This document shows positions 1-8,696 of a stretch of 64,000 nucleotides of DNA, one piece after another; the stretch's first letter is position 1, and each line of letters begins with the position of its first letter. The stretch lies in assembly GCA_027490955.1 (NCBI GenBank), contig JAIXXB010000011.1:1-64000 (forward strand). Reading direction: 5' to 3'. The translations under genes were made by a program, and so were the position numbers. The notes under the pieces were generated by a model. It made no database searches. It was not told the origin of the DNA and saw only the letters and a list, made by a program, of their open reading frames with translations. The stretch comes from Rhodobacter sp. GTDB taxonomy: Bacteria > Pseudomonadota > Alphaproteobacteria > Rhodobacterales > Rhodobacteraceae.

Positions 1-1
1 C

Positions 2-106
2 GGGCGCATCAAGGATTGGCGTAGGGTCGCCATGCGGTTCGACCGACGCCCAGAAATCTTCCTGTCCGCCTGCGCACTTGCCGCAATCGTATTGTTCTGG
101 CTATGA
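2..106 (+). CDS. IS5-family transposase, C-terminal fragment cut by the window edge
   Basis: The first 35 codons are the end of a reading frame that started before the window. The translated tail (GRIKDWRRVAMRFDRRPEIF, then a hydrophobic stretch ending IVLFWL and a TGA stop) matches the C-terminus usual for OrfB-type DDE transposases of the IS5/IS427 group, which are abundant in Rhodobacterales. Only the last part is visible, so whether the element is intact cannot be judged. The right inverted repeat probably lies in the bases just after the stop, but the left end is missing. Family assignment is by remembered similarity. Confidence 0.6.
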   Translation, partial: GRIKDWRRVAMRFDRRPEIFLSACALAAIVLFWL

Positions 107-173
107 GTCCTGAGCCTAGGGCAGAGTGTTTTGGAATATCCGTCATGGGCGGCCCCTTTCACAAAGGTCATCC

Positions 174-270
174 GCGGGGGTTTCACACCCCCGCACCCCC
201 GTGGGATATTTGGGAAAAGAAGAAGCCACAATTTTATGCAAATTTGCGCTTCTTCTTTTCCCAAATATCC
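174..270. repeat. Nested inverted repeats, intergenic (dispersed Rhodobacterales-type repeat)
   Basis: Two hairpins lie between the IS tail and icd. The first pairs GCGGGGG (174-180) with CCCCCGC (188-194). The second is a perfect 23-bp inverted repeat, 204-226 against 248-270, starting GGATATTTGGGAAAAGAAGA on the left arm, with a 21-bp loop. The right arm lies just downstream of icd (reverse strand), so the structure could end icd transcription. The same 23-mer with one mismatch recurs at 44757-44779, showing that this is a dispersed repeat and not a one-off hairpin. Confidence 0.85.
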
Positions 271-312
271 TCGGGGGGAGCGAAGCGAGGGGGGGCGAGC
301 CCCCCCTGCAAC

Positions 313-1527
313 CTAACCCTTCAGCGCCTTGTTCAGATATTCATCGACCTTTTCCAAATAGCCCATGGTGGTGAGCCATTTTTGATCGGGGCCAACCAGT
401 AGGGCCAAATCTTTGGTCATCCAGCCATCTTCGACCGCGTCCACTGTCACCTTTTCCAGCGTGGTGGCAAAGCGCATCAGTTGATCGTTGCCGTCCAGTT
501 TGGCGCGGTGTTTCAGCCCGCCCGTCCAAGCAAAGATCGAGGCCACCGAATTGGTCGATGTTGCCTTGCCCTTTTGATGTTCGCGGTAATGGCGCGTGAC
601 TGTGCCATGGGCGGCCTCTGCCTCGACAATCTTGCCATCGGGGGTCATCAGAACCGATGTCATCAGCCCAAGGCTGCCAAAGCCCTGCGCCACGGTGTCG
701 GACTGCACATCACCGTCATAGTTTTTGCAGGCCCAGACATAGCCGCCCGACCATTTCATGGCCGATGCAACCATATCGTCAATCAGGCGATGTTCATAGG
801 TGATGCCCAGTTTCTTGAACTGTTCTTCGAATTCTTCTTCGTAAACTTTTTGGAAAATATCCTTAAAGCGGCCATCATAGGCCTTGAGGATCGTGTTTTT
901 GGTCGACAGATACACGGGCCAGCCCTTCAGCAGCCCATAATTCAGCGATGAGCGGGCGAAATCATAGATCGAGTCGTCAAGGTTATACATGCCCATGTAA
1001 ACGCCAGCGGATGGGGCGGAATAGACATCTTTTTCAATCACGCTGCCGTCTGCGCCCACAAATTTCATCGTCAGTTTGCCAGCGCCCGGAAAGTGAAAGT
1101 CGGTCGCGCGGTATTGGTCGCCAAAGGCGTGGCGGCCGATGACGATGGGCTTTGTCCAACCTGGCACAAGGCGGGGGACGTTTTTGCAGATGATCGGTTC
1201 GCGGAAAATCACGCCGCCCAAGATATTGCGGATCGTGCCATTGGGCGATTTCCACATTTGTTTCAGGCCAAATTCCTGCACCCGCGCCTCGTCTGGGGTG
1301 ATGGTCGCGCATTTAACCCCAACGCCGTATTTCTTGATCGCTTCGGCCGAATCGATGGTGATTTGGTCATTGGTGCGGTCACGCTCTTCGATGCCCAGAT
1401 CGTAGTATTTCAGATCAATGTCCAAATAGGGCAGGATCAGCTTTTGCTTGATGAAATCCCAGATGATGCGGGTCATCTCATCGCCGTCAAGTTCGACGAC
1501 GGGATTGGCGACTTTGATTTTGGTCAT
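313..1527 (-). CDS. icd: NADP-dependent isocitrate dehydrogenase, dimeric eukaryotic type
   Basis: TCA-cycle enzyme converting isocitrate plus NADP to 2-oxoglutarate, CO2 and NADPH in the cytoplasm. The 404-aa protein begins [20 protein letters not shown] and has the substrate-phosphate segment KSPNGTIRN, the Mn-binding region [13 protein letters not shown] and the NADP-binding loop [12 protein letters not shown], all typical of the homodimeric subfamily shared with eukaryotes; length fits. The frame stays open upstream to 1749, but the ATG at 1527 follows an AAGGGGC ribosome site, and sequence before it is not IDH-like. It is a single gene transcribed toward the inverted repeat at 204-270. 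Confidence 0.97.
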   Translation of the reverse strand: MTKIKVANPVVELDGDEMTRIIWDFIKQKLILPYLDIDLKYYDLGIEERDRTNDQITIDSAEAIKKYGVGVKCATITPDEARVQEFGLKQMWKSPNGTIRNILGGVIFREPIICKNVPRLVPGWTKPIVIGRHAFGDQYRATDFHFPGAGKLTMKFVGADGSVIEKDVYSAPSAGVYMGMYNLDDSIYDFARSSLNYGLLKGWPVYLSTKNTILKAYDGRFKDIFQKVYEEEFEEQFKKLGITYEHRLIDDMVASAMKWSGGYVWACKNYDGDVQSDTVAQGFGSLGLMTSVLMTPDGKIVEAEAAHGTVTRHYREHQKGKATSTNSVASIFAWTGGLKHRAKLDGNDQLMRFATTLEKVTVDAVEDGWMTKDLALLVGPDQKWLTTMGYLEKVDEYLNKALKG

Positions 1528-1619
1528 ATCATGCCCCTTGCGTGAATGCGTGCCGCGCCTATAGCGGAAAACGGGCCGCTTGGAAAGGTGGTATGCGATG
1601 GTATACCGAAAATTCGTCC

Positions 1620-2225
1620 CTAAACCGCGCCGCGAAAATACACCGCGCATTTGGCGGCGATCCAATGCCACAGCTTTGGCGCGCCGCGCGCGATTTTTGT
1701 GCCCACGCGGCTGTGCAATTGGTCTTCGGTCACCTGATAGGTGATCCACGTGCCGCCGCCCGATTGCAGGTTGGCCATAACGGGCTGCACGCGGTCAAGG
1801 CTTTTGGCAAAAATCGCATCGGGGGTTTGGGCGGCTTCGAATTCGTCCCATAGGGCGCGGAAGGGGGTGGCGAGATCGGGTGGCAATAGCCCGAAAATGC
1901 GGTCGGCGGCGCAGGATTCGGCCTGTTGTACTGATGTACTGGAATGGGCCTGACCATTTGCCGAGTGAATCGGCACATCGCCCACGTCAATTTCCACCAA
2001 ATCGTGCAAAATCAACATTTTAATCACGCGGGTGATGTCCACCTCTGGCGCGGCATGGTCGGCCAGAACCATGGCATATAGCGCCAAATGCCAGCTATGT
2101 TCGCCCGAATTTTCAGGGCGCGAACCATCGACCAAGGTCGTGGCGCGCAGCACGGATTTCAGGCGATCGGCCTCGTTCAAAAAGGCAAACTGCGCCTCTA
2201 GCCGTGCGGCGGCGGCGCTGGTCAA
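1620..2225 (-). CDS. HD-domain hydrolase, YfbR/HDDC2-like
   Basis: Predicted metal-dependent phosphohydrolase, 201 aa. The first metal-ligand histidine is in [13 protein letters not shown] and the HD doublet in [12 protein letters not shown], the arrangement of the HD_3 family that includes 5'-deoxynucleotidases. Substrate is inferred as a nucleotide monophosphate but not shown. The start overlaps the stop of the upstream 85-aa gene by four bases (ATGA), so the two are probably translated together. The region 1528-1619 between it and icd holds no gene. Confidence 0.85.
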   Translation of the reverse strand: MTSAAAARLEAQFAFLNEADRLKSVLRATTLVDGSRPENSGEHSWHLALYAMVLADHAAPEVDITRVIKMLILHDLVEIDVGDVPIHSANGQAHSSTSVQQAESCAADRIFGLLPPDLATPFRALWDEFEAAQTPDAIFAKSLDRVQPVMANLQSGGGTWITYQVTEDQLHSRVGTKIARGAPKLWHWIAAKCAVYFRGAV

Positions 2226-2479
2226 TGGCCCACATCCATATGAATTGTCGGCCCTGTGCGCCCTTCGCGTTTGGCCGCCAAAGCCGCGTTCAAAAATGCC
2301 CGTGCCTTGCGTTCGGCCAGCAGGCCGCGAATGGCGGCCAGATACAGCTCTTGCGTGGTGGGCGACATATCCAGCAGGATTTTGGATATTTTTTCGTGAA
2401 AGCGGTCATCGCCCAACTCGTCCATCGCGGCGACCACATCGCGCGCCAAAGCATCGGTTAGATCGTTGATCAGCGGCAT
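2222..2479 (-). CDS. Conserved small protein of Rhodobacterales, function unknown
   Basis: An 85-aa acidic, helical-looking protein (starts MPLINDLTDALARDVVAAMD) with no signal peptide, membrane segment or cysteine. I recognise the pattern as a small conserved alphaproteobacterial family of unknown function, possibly DUF6280, but cannot confirm the number. It overlaps the HD-hydrolase gene by four bases and starts two bases after the upstream alpha/beta-hydrolase gene ends, so 3141-1620 reads as a three-gene operon. The tight coupling suggests a partner role for the HD enzyme, which is inference. Confidence 0.75.
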   Translation of the reverse strand: MPLINDLTDALARDVVAAMDELGDDRFHEKISKILLDMSPTTQELYLAAIRGLLAERKARAFLNAALAAKREGRTGPTIHMDVGH

Positions 2480-2481
2480 TG

Positions 2482-3141
2482 CTACCTCGTTTGTTCGGTC
2501 AGGCGGCGTTTGACATAAGACGAGACTGTGTCCAGCATCGGCTTCATATGCGCCTCTTCATCCTTGAAAAAGTGATCGGCCCCTTCGATCACCTCATGGG
2601 TGATGGTGATGCCCTTTTGTTCGTGCAGCTTGTTCACCAAGGACACAGTATCTTTGGGCGGGGCGACTTTGTCAGCCGAGCCGTTGATGATCAGGCCAGA
2701 CGCAGGGCAGGGCGCAAGGAAGGAAAAATCATACAGGTTGGCGGGCGGGGCCACCGAAATAAACCCCGTAATTTCAGGCCGCCGCATGAGCAGCTGCATG
2801 CCAATCCACGCGCCGAAGGAAAACCCCGCCACCCAGCAATGTTTGGAATTTTGGTTCATCGCTTGCAGGTAATCCAGCGCCGATGCGGCATCGGACAGCT
2901 CGCCAATGCCCTCGTCATACTCGCCTTGGCTGCGCCCTACGCCGCGAAAATTAAACCGCATCACCGTGAAGCCAAGGTTGTAGAACGTATAATGCAAATT
3001 ATACGTCACCTTATTGTTCATCGTGCCGCCATAGGCAGGGTGCGGATGAAGGATAATCGCAATCGGCGCGTCGCGGTCTTTTTGCGGGTGATAGCGCCCC
3101 TCAAGGCGGCCTTCGGGGCCAGAGAAAATCACTTCAGGCAT
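2482..3141 (-). CDS. Alpha/beta hydrolase (COG2945-like)
   Basis: A 219-aa cytoplasmic alpha/beta hydrolase. The oxyanion region HPHPAYGGTMNN, the nucleophile elbow GFSFG, the acid in NGSADKVAP and the histidine in EGADHFF lie in the expected order, so the Ser-Asp-His triad is complete. The HPHP...GGTM signature is typical of the small bacterial family related to KANL3/Tex30 and dienelactone hydrolases; substrate unknown. First gene of a three-gene reverse-strand operon, divergent from the iscR-suf operon across about 170 bp. Confidence 0.88.
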   Translation of the reverse strand: MPEVIFSGPEGRLEGRYHPQKDRDAPIAIILHPHPAYGGTMNNKVTYNLHYTFYNLGFTVMRFNFRGVGRSQGEYDEGIGELSDAASALDYLQAMNQNSKHCWVAGFSFGAWIGMQLLMRRPEITGFISVAPPANLYDFSFLAPCPASGLIINGSADKVAPPKDTVSLVNKLHEQKGITITHEVIEGADHFFKDEEAHMKPMLDTVSSYVKRRLTEQTR

Positions 3142-3203
3142 GACAGACCTTTATGTCGCGCGACTTTGCGGCAAAATCGCAGATGGGAACAGCGTGCGAT
3201 TTC

Positions 3204-3241
3204 TTGACAAAATCGCTAGGATAACTTAGAGCCGTTCTAAA
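3204..3241 (+). promoter_or_regulatory. iscR-suf promoter with Irr-box (ICE)-like operator
   Basis: A TTGACA hexamer at 3204-3209 is a good -35. About 17 bases on, a palindrome at 3225-3241 (CTTAGAGCCGTTCTAAA) matches the Iron Control Element bound by Irr in alphaproteobacteria, remembered as TTTAGAACNGTTCTAAA, with two mismatches. It overlaps the expected -10 region, where bound Irr would repress. The A/T-rich stretch over the -35 could also hold an IscR site, which is less certain. Position, symmetry and target operon all point to iron-dependent control. Confidence 0.7.
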
Positions 3242-3314
3242 TTACATAGAGTGCGGCCACAGCGTCTGTTAAGGGGCAGTGCGCCTTGCGTCAATGGAAA
3301 CTGATAGGACAGGC

Positions 3315-3773
3315 ATGAAACTCTCGACCAAAGGGCGGTATGCGATGGTGGCCTTGGCCGATTTGGCGCTGGCCAAGGGCGAAGATTTGATGACGCTGGC
3401 CCAAATTGCCGAGAGGCAGGATATTTCCTTGCCCTATCTGGAACAGCTTTTCGTGAAATTGCGCCGCGCAGGTCTGGTCGAGGCGGTGCGCGGCCCGGGC
3501 GGCGGGTATCGCCTTGCACAAAGCCCTGATGCGATTCGTATTGCCCAAGTGCTAGAGGCCGTCGAAGAAACTGTCGATGCCACGCGCCAAGGGGCGGGGG
3601 CATCGGGGGGCGTGTCGGGCACGCGCGCGCAATCTATGACCAATCGCCTGTGGGAAGGGTTATCTGCGCAGGTCTATGTATATCTGCACCAAACCCGCCT
3701 ATCGGACGTGGTGGGCAATCAGCTTGCCCCATGCCCTGCCGTGCCTGCCCTGTTTCGCGTGGTGGATGAATGA
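3315..3773 (+). CDS. iscR: Rrf2-family Fe-S regulator, IscR type
   Basis: DNA-binding regulator of iron-sulphur cluster assembly, first gene of the suf operon. Residues 1-80 form the Rrf2 winged helix (MKLSTKGRYAMVALADLAL, then RRAGLVEAVRGPGGGYRLAQ). The three closely spaced cysteines that bind 2Fe-2S in E. coli IscR are absent; the only cysteine is C140, near the C-terminus of this 152-aa protein. I recall R. sphaeroides IscR also having an unusual cluster ligation with a single cysteine, so this is likely normal for the group. The ATG at 3315 follows AGGACAGGC; the frame is open to 3279. Confidence 0.92.
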   Translation: MKLSTKGRYAMVALADLALAKGEDLMTLAQIAERQDISLPYLEQLFVKLRRAGLVEAVRGPGGGYRLAQSPDAIRIAQVLEAVEETVDATRQGAGASGGVSGTRAQSMTNRLWEGLSAQVYVYLHQTRLSDVVGNQLAPCPAVPALFRVVDE

Positions 3774-4813
3774 ACAGGCTATATTTGGATTGGAACGCCA
3801 CCACCCCGCTGCGCGACGAGGCGCGGGTGGCCATGCATGCGGCCATGGATGTGCTGGGCAACCCCAGTTCCGTTCACCGCGAGGGGCGGGCGGCCAAGGC
3901 GCTGATGGCCAAGGCGCGGGCCGATATCGCGGCTGCTTTTGGCGCAGATGGGGCCGATATTGTCTTTACCTCTGGCGCAACCGAAGCGGCGGCTTTGGCC
4001 TGCGCGGGGCGCGATTTGGCCTGCGCAGATGTCGAACATGAGGCGGTTTTGGCATGGTGCAAAACGGGCCTAGCTGTCGATCACGCAGGGCGAGTCGGTG
4101 TTTTGGATCCTTCCAAAACTGCACTGCAACTGGCCAATTCTGAAACGGGCATTCTGCAAGACCTGCCCCAAGGCATTGCCGTGGTCGATGCCACCCAAGC
4201 CTTTGGCAAACTGCCCATCGCCTTTAACTGGCTGGGCTGTGATATGGCCCTCTCATCGGCGCATAAACTGGGCGGCCCAAAGGGGATTGGCGCGCTGATC
4301 TTGCGCCAAGGCCTTGATATACCTGCACAACTGCGCGGGGGTGGGCAAGAATCGGGCAGGCGGGCGGGCACAGAAAACCTGATTGGCATTGCAGGATTTG
4401 CCGCCGCCGCCCGCGCCGCCGCCCGCGATTTGGCCAATGGTCTGTGGGACGAAGTTGCCCAAATTAGAAATATTCTAGATCAGGCATTGTCCGCCTACGG
4501 GTTTAAGACTATTTCAGTCGGGAATAGCGCGGCCCGCCTGCCCAACACCCTATGCATCATTGCCGAGGGATGGAAGGGCGAGACGCAGGTGATGGCGATG
4601 GATTTGGCGGGTTTTGCCGTTTCGGCAGGTTCGGCCTGTTCTTCGGGCAAAGTGCGGGCAAGCCGCGTGCTGCGCGCTATGGGCTATGATGCGGTGCAGG
4701 CGGCCAGCGCCATTCGCATCAGCATCGGGCCAGGCATAGGCGAGGCGGATGTTTTGCGCTTTGCCGAGGCTTGGGCCAAAGACTATAGGCGAATACTGGC
4801 GCGTGTCGCCTAA
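3770..4813 (+). CDS. Class V aminotransferase, IscS/NifS-like cysteine desulfurase
   Basis: PLP enzyme that takes sulphur from cysteine and passes it to the Fe-S scaffold. The PLP lysine is K166 in SSAHKLGGPKG and the catalytic cysteine C290 in SAGSACSSGKV, so it is a group I (IscS/NifS-like) desulfurase. At 347 aa it is shorter than E. coli IscS (about 404), mostly at the C-terminus, where IscS docks partners. Start overlaps the iscR stop (ATGA). The same operon encodes a second, group II desulfurase at 11040. Confidence 0.93.
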   Translation: MNRLYLDWNATTPLRDEARVAMHAAMDVLGNPSSVHREGRAAKALMAKARADIAAAFGADGADIVFTSGATEAAALACAGRDLACADVEHEAVLAWCKTGLAVDHAGRVGVLDPSKTALQLANSETGILQDLPQGIAVVDATQAFGKLPIAFNWLGCDMALSSAHKLGGPKGIGALILRQGLDIPAQLRGGGQESGRRAGTENLIGIAGFAAAARAAARDLANGLWDEVAQIRNILDQALSAYGFKTISVGNSAARLPNTLCIIAEGWKGETQVMAMDLAGFAVSAGSACSSGKVRASRVLRAMGYDAVQAASAIRISIGPGIGEADVLRFAEAWAKDYRRILARVA

Positions 4814-4825
4814 GGCATTGATAGG

Positions 4826-6355
4826 ATGGACAGAATGGTTGAGCAAACCGCAGAACTGATTGCCCGCGACGGCGTTGATCAAGAGACGATCGACACGGTC
4901 AATGCCATGTCGGGCAAGTATAAACACGGCTGGGAAACCGATATCGACACCGAATTTGCCCCCAAGGGCCTGTCCGAAGACATCGTGCGGCTGATTTCGA
5001 AAAAGAACGACGAACCCCAGTGGCTGCTGGATTGGCGCCTTGACGCCTATCGCCGCTGGCTGACCATGAGCGAGCCTCATTGGGCGATGCTGAAATACCA
5101 GCCGATTGATTACCAAGATCAATATTACTATGCAAAACCTAAGTCTATGATCAATAAGCCAAAATCATTGGACGAGGTTGATCCAAAATTGCTGGCCACC
5201 TATGCCAAACTGGGCATCCCGCTGCGCGAGCAGGCGCTGCTGGCGGGGGTAGAGGTGCCCGAGGGTGCAGAAAACCGCCGCGTGGCGGTAGATGCGGTGT
5301 TTGATTCGGTCTCTTTGGGCACAACCTTTAAGGCGGAGCTTGCCAAAGCGGGGGTGATTTTCTGCTCGATCTCTGAAGCGGTGCGCGAGCATCCAGAATT
5401 GGTGCAGAAATACCTTGGGACAGTTGTCCCATCTTCTGACAACTATTTTGCCACGCTGAATTCTGCTGTGTTTTCAGATGGATCCTTCGTCTATATCCCC
5501 AAAGGCACCCGTTGCCCGATGGAACTGTCCACCTATTTCCGCATCAACGCCGAAAACACGGGCCAGTTTGAACGCACGCTGATTATCGCGGACGAAGGCT
5601 CTTACGTCAGCTATCTAGAAGGCTGCACTGCGCCCAAACGCGACACGCATCAATTGCATGCCGCCGTGGTGGAATTGGTGATTTTGAAAGATGCCGAGAT
5701 TAAGTATTCAACAGTCCAAAACTGGTATCCAGGTGATGAAAACGGCCTTGGCGGCATCTATAATTTCGTCACAAAACGCGCCGATTGCCGTGGCGATCGT
5801 TCACGCGTGATGTGGACGCAGGTGGAAACGGGGTCGGCGATTACGTGGAAATACCCGTCTTGCATTTTGCGCGGCCATGAATCTCAGGGCGAGTTTTACT
5901 CCATCGCCATCGCCAACAATGCCCAGCAGGCCGATACGGGCACAAAAATGATCCATCTGGGCCGCAACACCAAATCGCGCATTGTCTCGAAAGGCATTTC
6001 GGCAGGGCGCGCGCAGAATACCTATCGCGGGCAGGTGTCCATCCACCCCAAGGCGACTGGCGCGCGCAACTATACCCAATGCGACAGCCTGCTGATTGGA
6101 GATCAATGCGGCGCGCATACTGTGCCCTATATCGAGGTCAAGAATAACTCCAGCCGCGTGGAACACGAGGCGACCACGTCGAAAGTGGATGACGACCAAC
6201 TGTTTTACTGCCGCTCGCGCGGGATGGGCGAGGAAGAGGCCGTGGCGCTGGTGGTGAACGGCTTTTGCAAAGAGGTGCTGCAAGCCCTGCCCATGGAATT
6301 CGCGATGGAGGCGCAAAGCCTTGTCGCGATCTCGCTGGAAGGGAGCGTTGGGTAA
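4826..6355 (+). CDS. sufB: Fe-S cluster assembly scaffold SufB
   Basis: Core of the SufBC2D scaffold where new Fe-S clusters are built in the cytoplasm. The 509-aa product shows SufB hallmarks: [38 protein letters not shown], and the C-terminal beta-helix part [20 protein letters not shown] with FYCRSRGM. Two starts are possible: ATG 4826, or ATG 4835, which has the better-spaced AGGATGG ribosome site; the longer is given. The stop overlaps the next start (TAATG), so translation is coupled. Confidence 0.96.
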   Translation: MDRMVEQTAELIARDGVDQETIDTVNAMSGKYKHGWETDIDTEFAPKGLSEDIVRLISKKNDEPQWLLDWRLDAYRRWLTMSEPHWAMLKYQPIDYQDQYYYAKPKSMINKPKSLDEVDPKLLATYAKLGIPLREQALLAGVEVPEGAENRRVAVDAVFDSVSLGTTFKAELAKAGVIFCSISEAVREHPELVQKYLGTVVPSSDNYFATLNSAVFSDGSFVYIPKGTRCPMELSTYFRINAENTGQFERTLIIADEGSYVSYLEGCTAPKRDTHQLHAAVVELVILKDAEIKYSTVQNWYPGDENGLGGIYNFVTKRADCRGDRSRVMWTQVETGSAITWKYPSCILRGHESQGEFYSIAIANNAQQADTGTKMIHLGRNTKSRIVSKGISAGRAQNTYRGQVSIHPKATGARNYTQCDSLLIGDQCGAHTVPYIEVKNNSSRVEHEATTSKVDDDQLFYCRSRGMGEEEAVALVVNGFCKEVLQALPMEFAMEAQSLVAISLEGSVG

Positions 6356-7329
6356 TGCCCGCCAAGGCAAAGAGTGCCGCGCAAGGGGTTGAAAACCCTG
6401 CGCAATCTGCGCCGCGCTTGGTTTTGGATTTGCCCAAAACCAAATTGCCCGTGGCCGTTTTGCTGCGCGAACTTCCCCTGACGCGGCGGGTGAAAGTGGT
6501 GGATATTGGAGCAAATCCCATGGCCGCCGATGCCGCCCATAAGCCGCTTTTGGATTTGGGGGCCTGTGATGTGGTGGGGTTTGAACCCCAGCCTGTCGCC
6601 TTTGCCGAATTGGCCAAAATCAAATCAGACCGCGAAACCTATCTGCCCTATGCCGTAGGCGATGGGCGCAAACGGGCGCTGCGGGTCTATCAAGACCATG
6701 GCATGACCAGCTTTCTGCCCGCCTATGAGGCGGGGCAAAAGGCAGTTGCCATGCGGCCTTGGTCGGGGCTGCTGGAGGAAATCGAATTTGACACCAAACG
6801 CTTGGACGATGCCGATTTGGGCGCGTTTGATCTGCTGAAAATCGACGTGCAGGGCGCGGAAAACGAAGTGCTGGCCCATGCCGCCAAGGCACTTGCTGAG
6901 GCAACTGTGGTGATTGTCGAATTGCGTTTTTTCCGCCTGTATGAGGGCGAGCCGATGATGGGCGGGGTCGATAGCCAGTTGCGCGCCATGGGGTTCGAGT
7001 TGCATAAGTTTTTGTTCACCAAAACCCGCAGCCTGCGCAACAGCCAAAACGCGCGGTTGCGCCACCGCTATATGCGCGATCAGCTGATCGATGGGGATGC
7101 GGTTTATATCAAAGATATCAGCCAGATAGACAGCTTTTCTAATGCGCAGCTGATGCATCTTTCCGTGCTGGCCAGCGCCGTGTTTGAAAGCCATTCTTTA
7201 ACGCTTTTCTGCCTTGACCATCTGGCCGCGCGCGGGGCCGTGCCTGCGCATTTGCCCGCCCGCTATGTCGATGCTTTGCCCGCATCGATGCGCATAGAAG
7301 GCGACACGCCACAAGGGAATGGCGGATGA
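6355..7329 (+). CDS. FkbM-family methyltransferase inside the suf operon
   Basis: A 324-aa SAM-dependent methyltransferase of FkbM type. The SAM-binding motif is VVDIGANPMA, followed by VVGFEPQP and the FkbM signature LLKIDVQGAENEVL. FkbM enzymes usually methylate sugar or polyketide hydroxyls; nothing links this one to Fe-S chemistry. The start at 6355 overlaps the sufB stop by one base and the end overlaps the next gene by four, so it is an integral operon member. The frame is open from 6265, but that extension lies inside sufB. Confidence 0.85.
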   Translation: MPAKAKSAAQGVENPAQSAPRLVLDLPKTKLPVAVLLRELPLTRRVKVVDIGANPMAADAAHKPLLDLGACDVVGFEPQPVAFAELAKIKSDRETYLPYAVGDGRKRALRVYQDHGMTSFLPAYEAGQKAVAMRPWSGLLEEIEFDTKRLDDADLGAFDLLKIDVQGAENEVLAHAAKALAEATVVIVELRFFRLYEGEPMMGGVDSQLRAMGFELHKFLFTKTRSLRNSQNARLRHRYMRDQLIDGDAVYIKDISQIDSFSNAQLMHLSVLASAVFESHSLTLFCLDHLAARGAVPAHLPARYVDALPASMRIEGDTPQGNGG

Positions 7330-7919
7330 GCGCTGCGCCAGATCGCCCCAAATTGACCCTGCCAGACCCCGAGGCTGCCGCCCTGCGCGCGGCCTATCAG
7401 GCGGCCTCGGTGATTTTGGAATATGGCAGTGGCGGCAGCACGGTTCTGGCCGCTGAAATGGCAGGCAAGCGGGTGTTTTCCGTAGAATCCGACCCTACAT
7501 GGCTGGATAACATGCGCGCCTATTTTGATGCGAGCCCCCCTGCGGCGAAACTTTACCTGCATCACGGCGATATTGGCCCAACCAAATCTTGGGGCCATCC
7601 GTTGGACGAAGATGATTTTCGCCAATGGCCCGATTACCCGCTGTCGATCTGGTCGCATCGCCACTTTGTCCAGCCTGATACGGTGCTGATCGACGGGCGC
7701 TTTCGCGTGGCCTGTTTCCTGGCCACGTTGTTCTTAACCGCCGCCCCCGTCACTGTGTATTGGGACGATTATCTTGACCGCGAGCCCTATCACGCGGTGG
7801 AAGAATTCCTGCGCCCCAGCAAAATGATTGGCCGCATGGCGCAATTTCACCTCACCCCAACCCCCATTCCGCCGCAAAAACTGGGCTGGATCATCCAGCG
7901 CTTTTTGCAGCCCGCCTAA
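7326..7919 (+). CDS. Predicted methyltransferase-like protein, suf operon
   Basis: A 197-aa protein with a Rossmann-type SAM motif (VILEYGSGGSTVLAAEM), an acidic residue after strand 2 (VFSVESDPTWLDNM) and VLIDGRFRVACFL, matching class I methyltransferase-like proteins found in alphaproteobacteria. No substrate can be read. It overlaps the FkbM gene by four bases and ends just before sufC. The pair of methyltransferase-like genes between sufB and sufC separates genes whose products form one complex. Confidence 0.75.
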   Translation: MSAAPDRPKLTLPDPEAAALRAAYQAASVILEYGSGGSTVLAAEMAGKRVFSVESDPTWLDNMRAYFDASPPAAKLYLHHGDIGPTKSWGHPLDEDDFRQWPDYPLSIWSHRHFVQPDTVLIDGRFRVACFLATLFLTAAPVTVYWDDYLDREPYHAVEEFLRPSKMIGRMAQFHLTPTPIPPQKLGWIIQRFLQPA

Positions 7920-7937
7920 GTGATGAAGGACAAACCT

Positions 7938-8696
7938 ATGTTAGAAATCAAAAACTTGCACGTCAAACTTCAAGAAGAAGACAAGGTCATTCTGCGCGGG
8001 GTAAACCTGAATATTGGCGCGGGTGAGGTGCATGCGATTATGGGGCCGAACGGGTCGGGCAAATCGACCCTGTCCTATGTGCTTGCGGGGCGCGAGGGCT
8101 ATGAGGTGACGGAAGGTTCCGCGCTGCTGCAAGGCGCGGAACTGTTGGATATGGAACCCGAAGAGCGTGCTGCTGCGGGGCTATTCTTGGCCTTTCAATA
8201 CCCTGTCGAAATCCCAGGCGTGGGCAATATGACCTTTTTGCGCACCGCCGTGAATGCCCAGCGCAAAGCGCGCGGCGAGGCCGAGATTTCATCAGGGGAT
8301 TTCCTGAAACTGGTGCGCGAACGCGCCAAAACGCTGAAAATCGACGCCGATATGCTCAAACGCCCTGTCAATATGGGCTTTTCGGGCGGCGAGAAAAAGC
8401 GCAACGAAATTTTGCAAATGGCGATGCTGGAACCCAAGATGTGCATTTTGGATGAAACGGATTCGGGGCTGGATGTGGATGCGATGAAACTGGTCTCTGA
8501 AGGGGTGAATGCCCTGCGCGATGCGGGGCGATCTTTCCTTGTTATCACGCATTACCAGCGGCTTTTGGACCATATCACACCCGATGTGGTGCATATCATG
8601 GCGGGTGGGCGCATCATCAAAACAGGTGGGCCAGAACTTGCGCTGAAGGTGGAAAACAACGGCTATGCCGATTTGCTGGCCGAGGTTGGCGCATGA
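7938..8696 (+). CDS. sufC: Fe-S assembly ATPase SufC
   Basis: ABC-type ATPase of the SufBCD complex. Walker A GPNGSGKS (36-43), signature FSGGEKKR, Walker B CILDETDSGLD and the switch histidine in VITHYQRLL are all present; 252 aa is the usual length. The start at ATG 7938 is chosen because AAGGA (7926-7930) stands seven bases before it; GTG 7920 and ATG 7923 are in frame but would place the ribosome site inside the gene. Overlaps sufD by four bases. Confidence 0.97.
   Translation: MLEIKNLHVKLQEEDKVILRGVNLNIGAGEVHAIMGPNGSGKSTLSYVLAGREGYEVTEGSALLQGAELLDMEPEERAAAGLFLAFQYPVEIPGVGNMTFLRTAVNAQRKARGEAEISSGDFLKLVRERAKTLKIDADMLKRPVNMGFSGGEKKRNEILQMAMLEPKMCILDETDSGLDVDAMKLVSEGVNALRDAGRSFLVITHYQRLLDHITPDVVHIMAGGRIIKTGGPELALKVENNGYADLLAEVGA

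Noticed and set aside
1528-1749. N-terminal extension of isocitrate dehydrogenase to 1749
   Set aside because: The extension is not IDH-like, overlaps the HD-hydrolase gene, and a good ribosome site precedes 1527.
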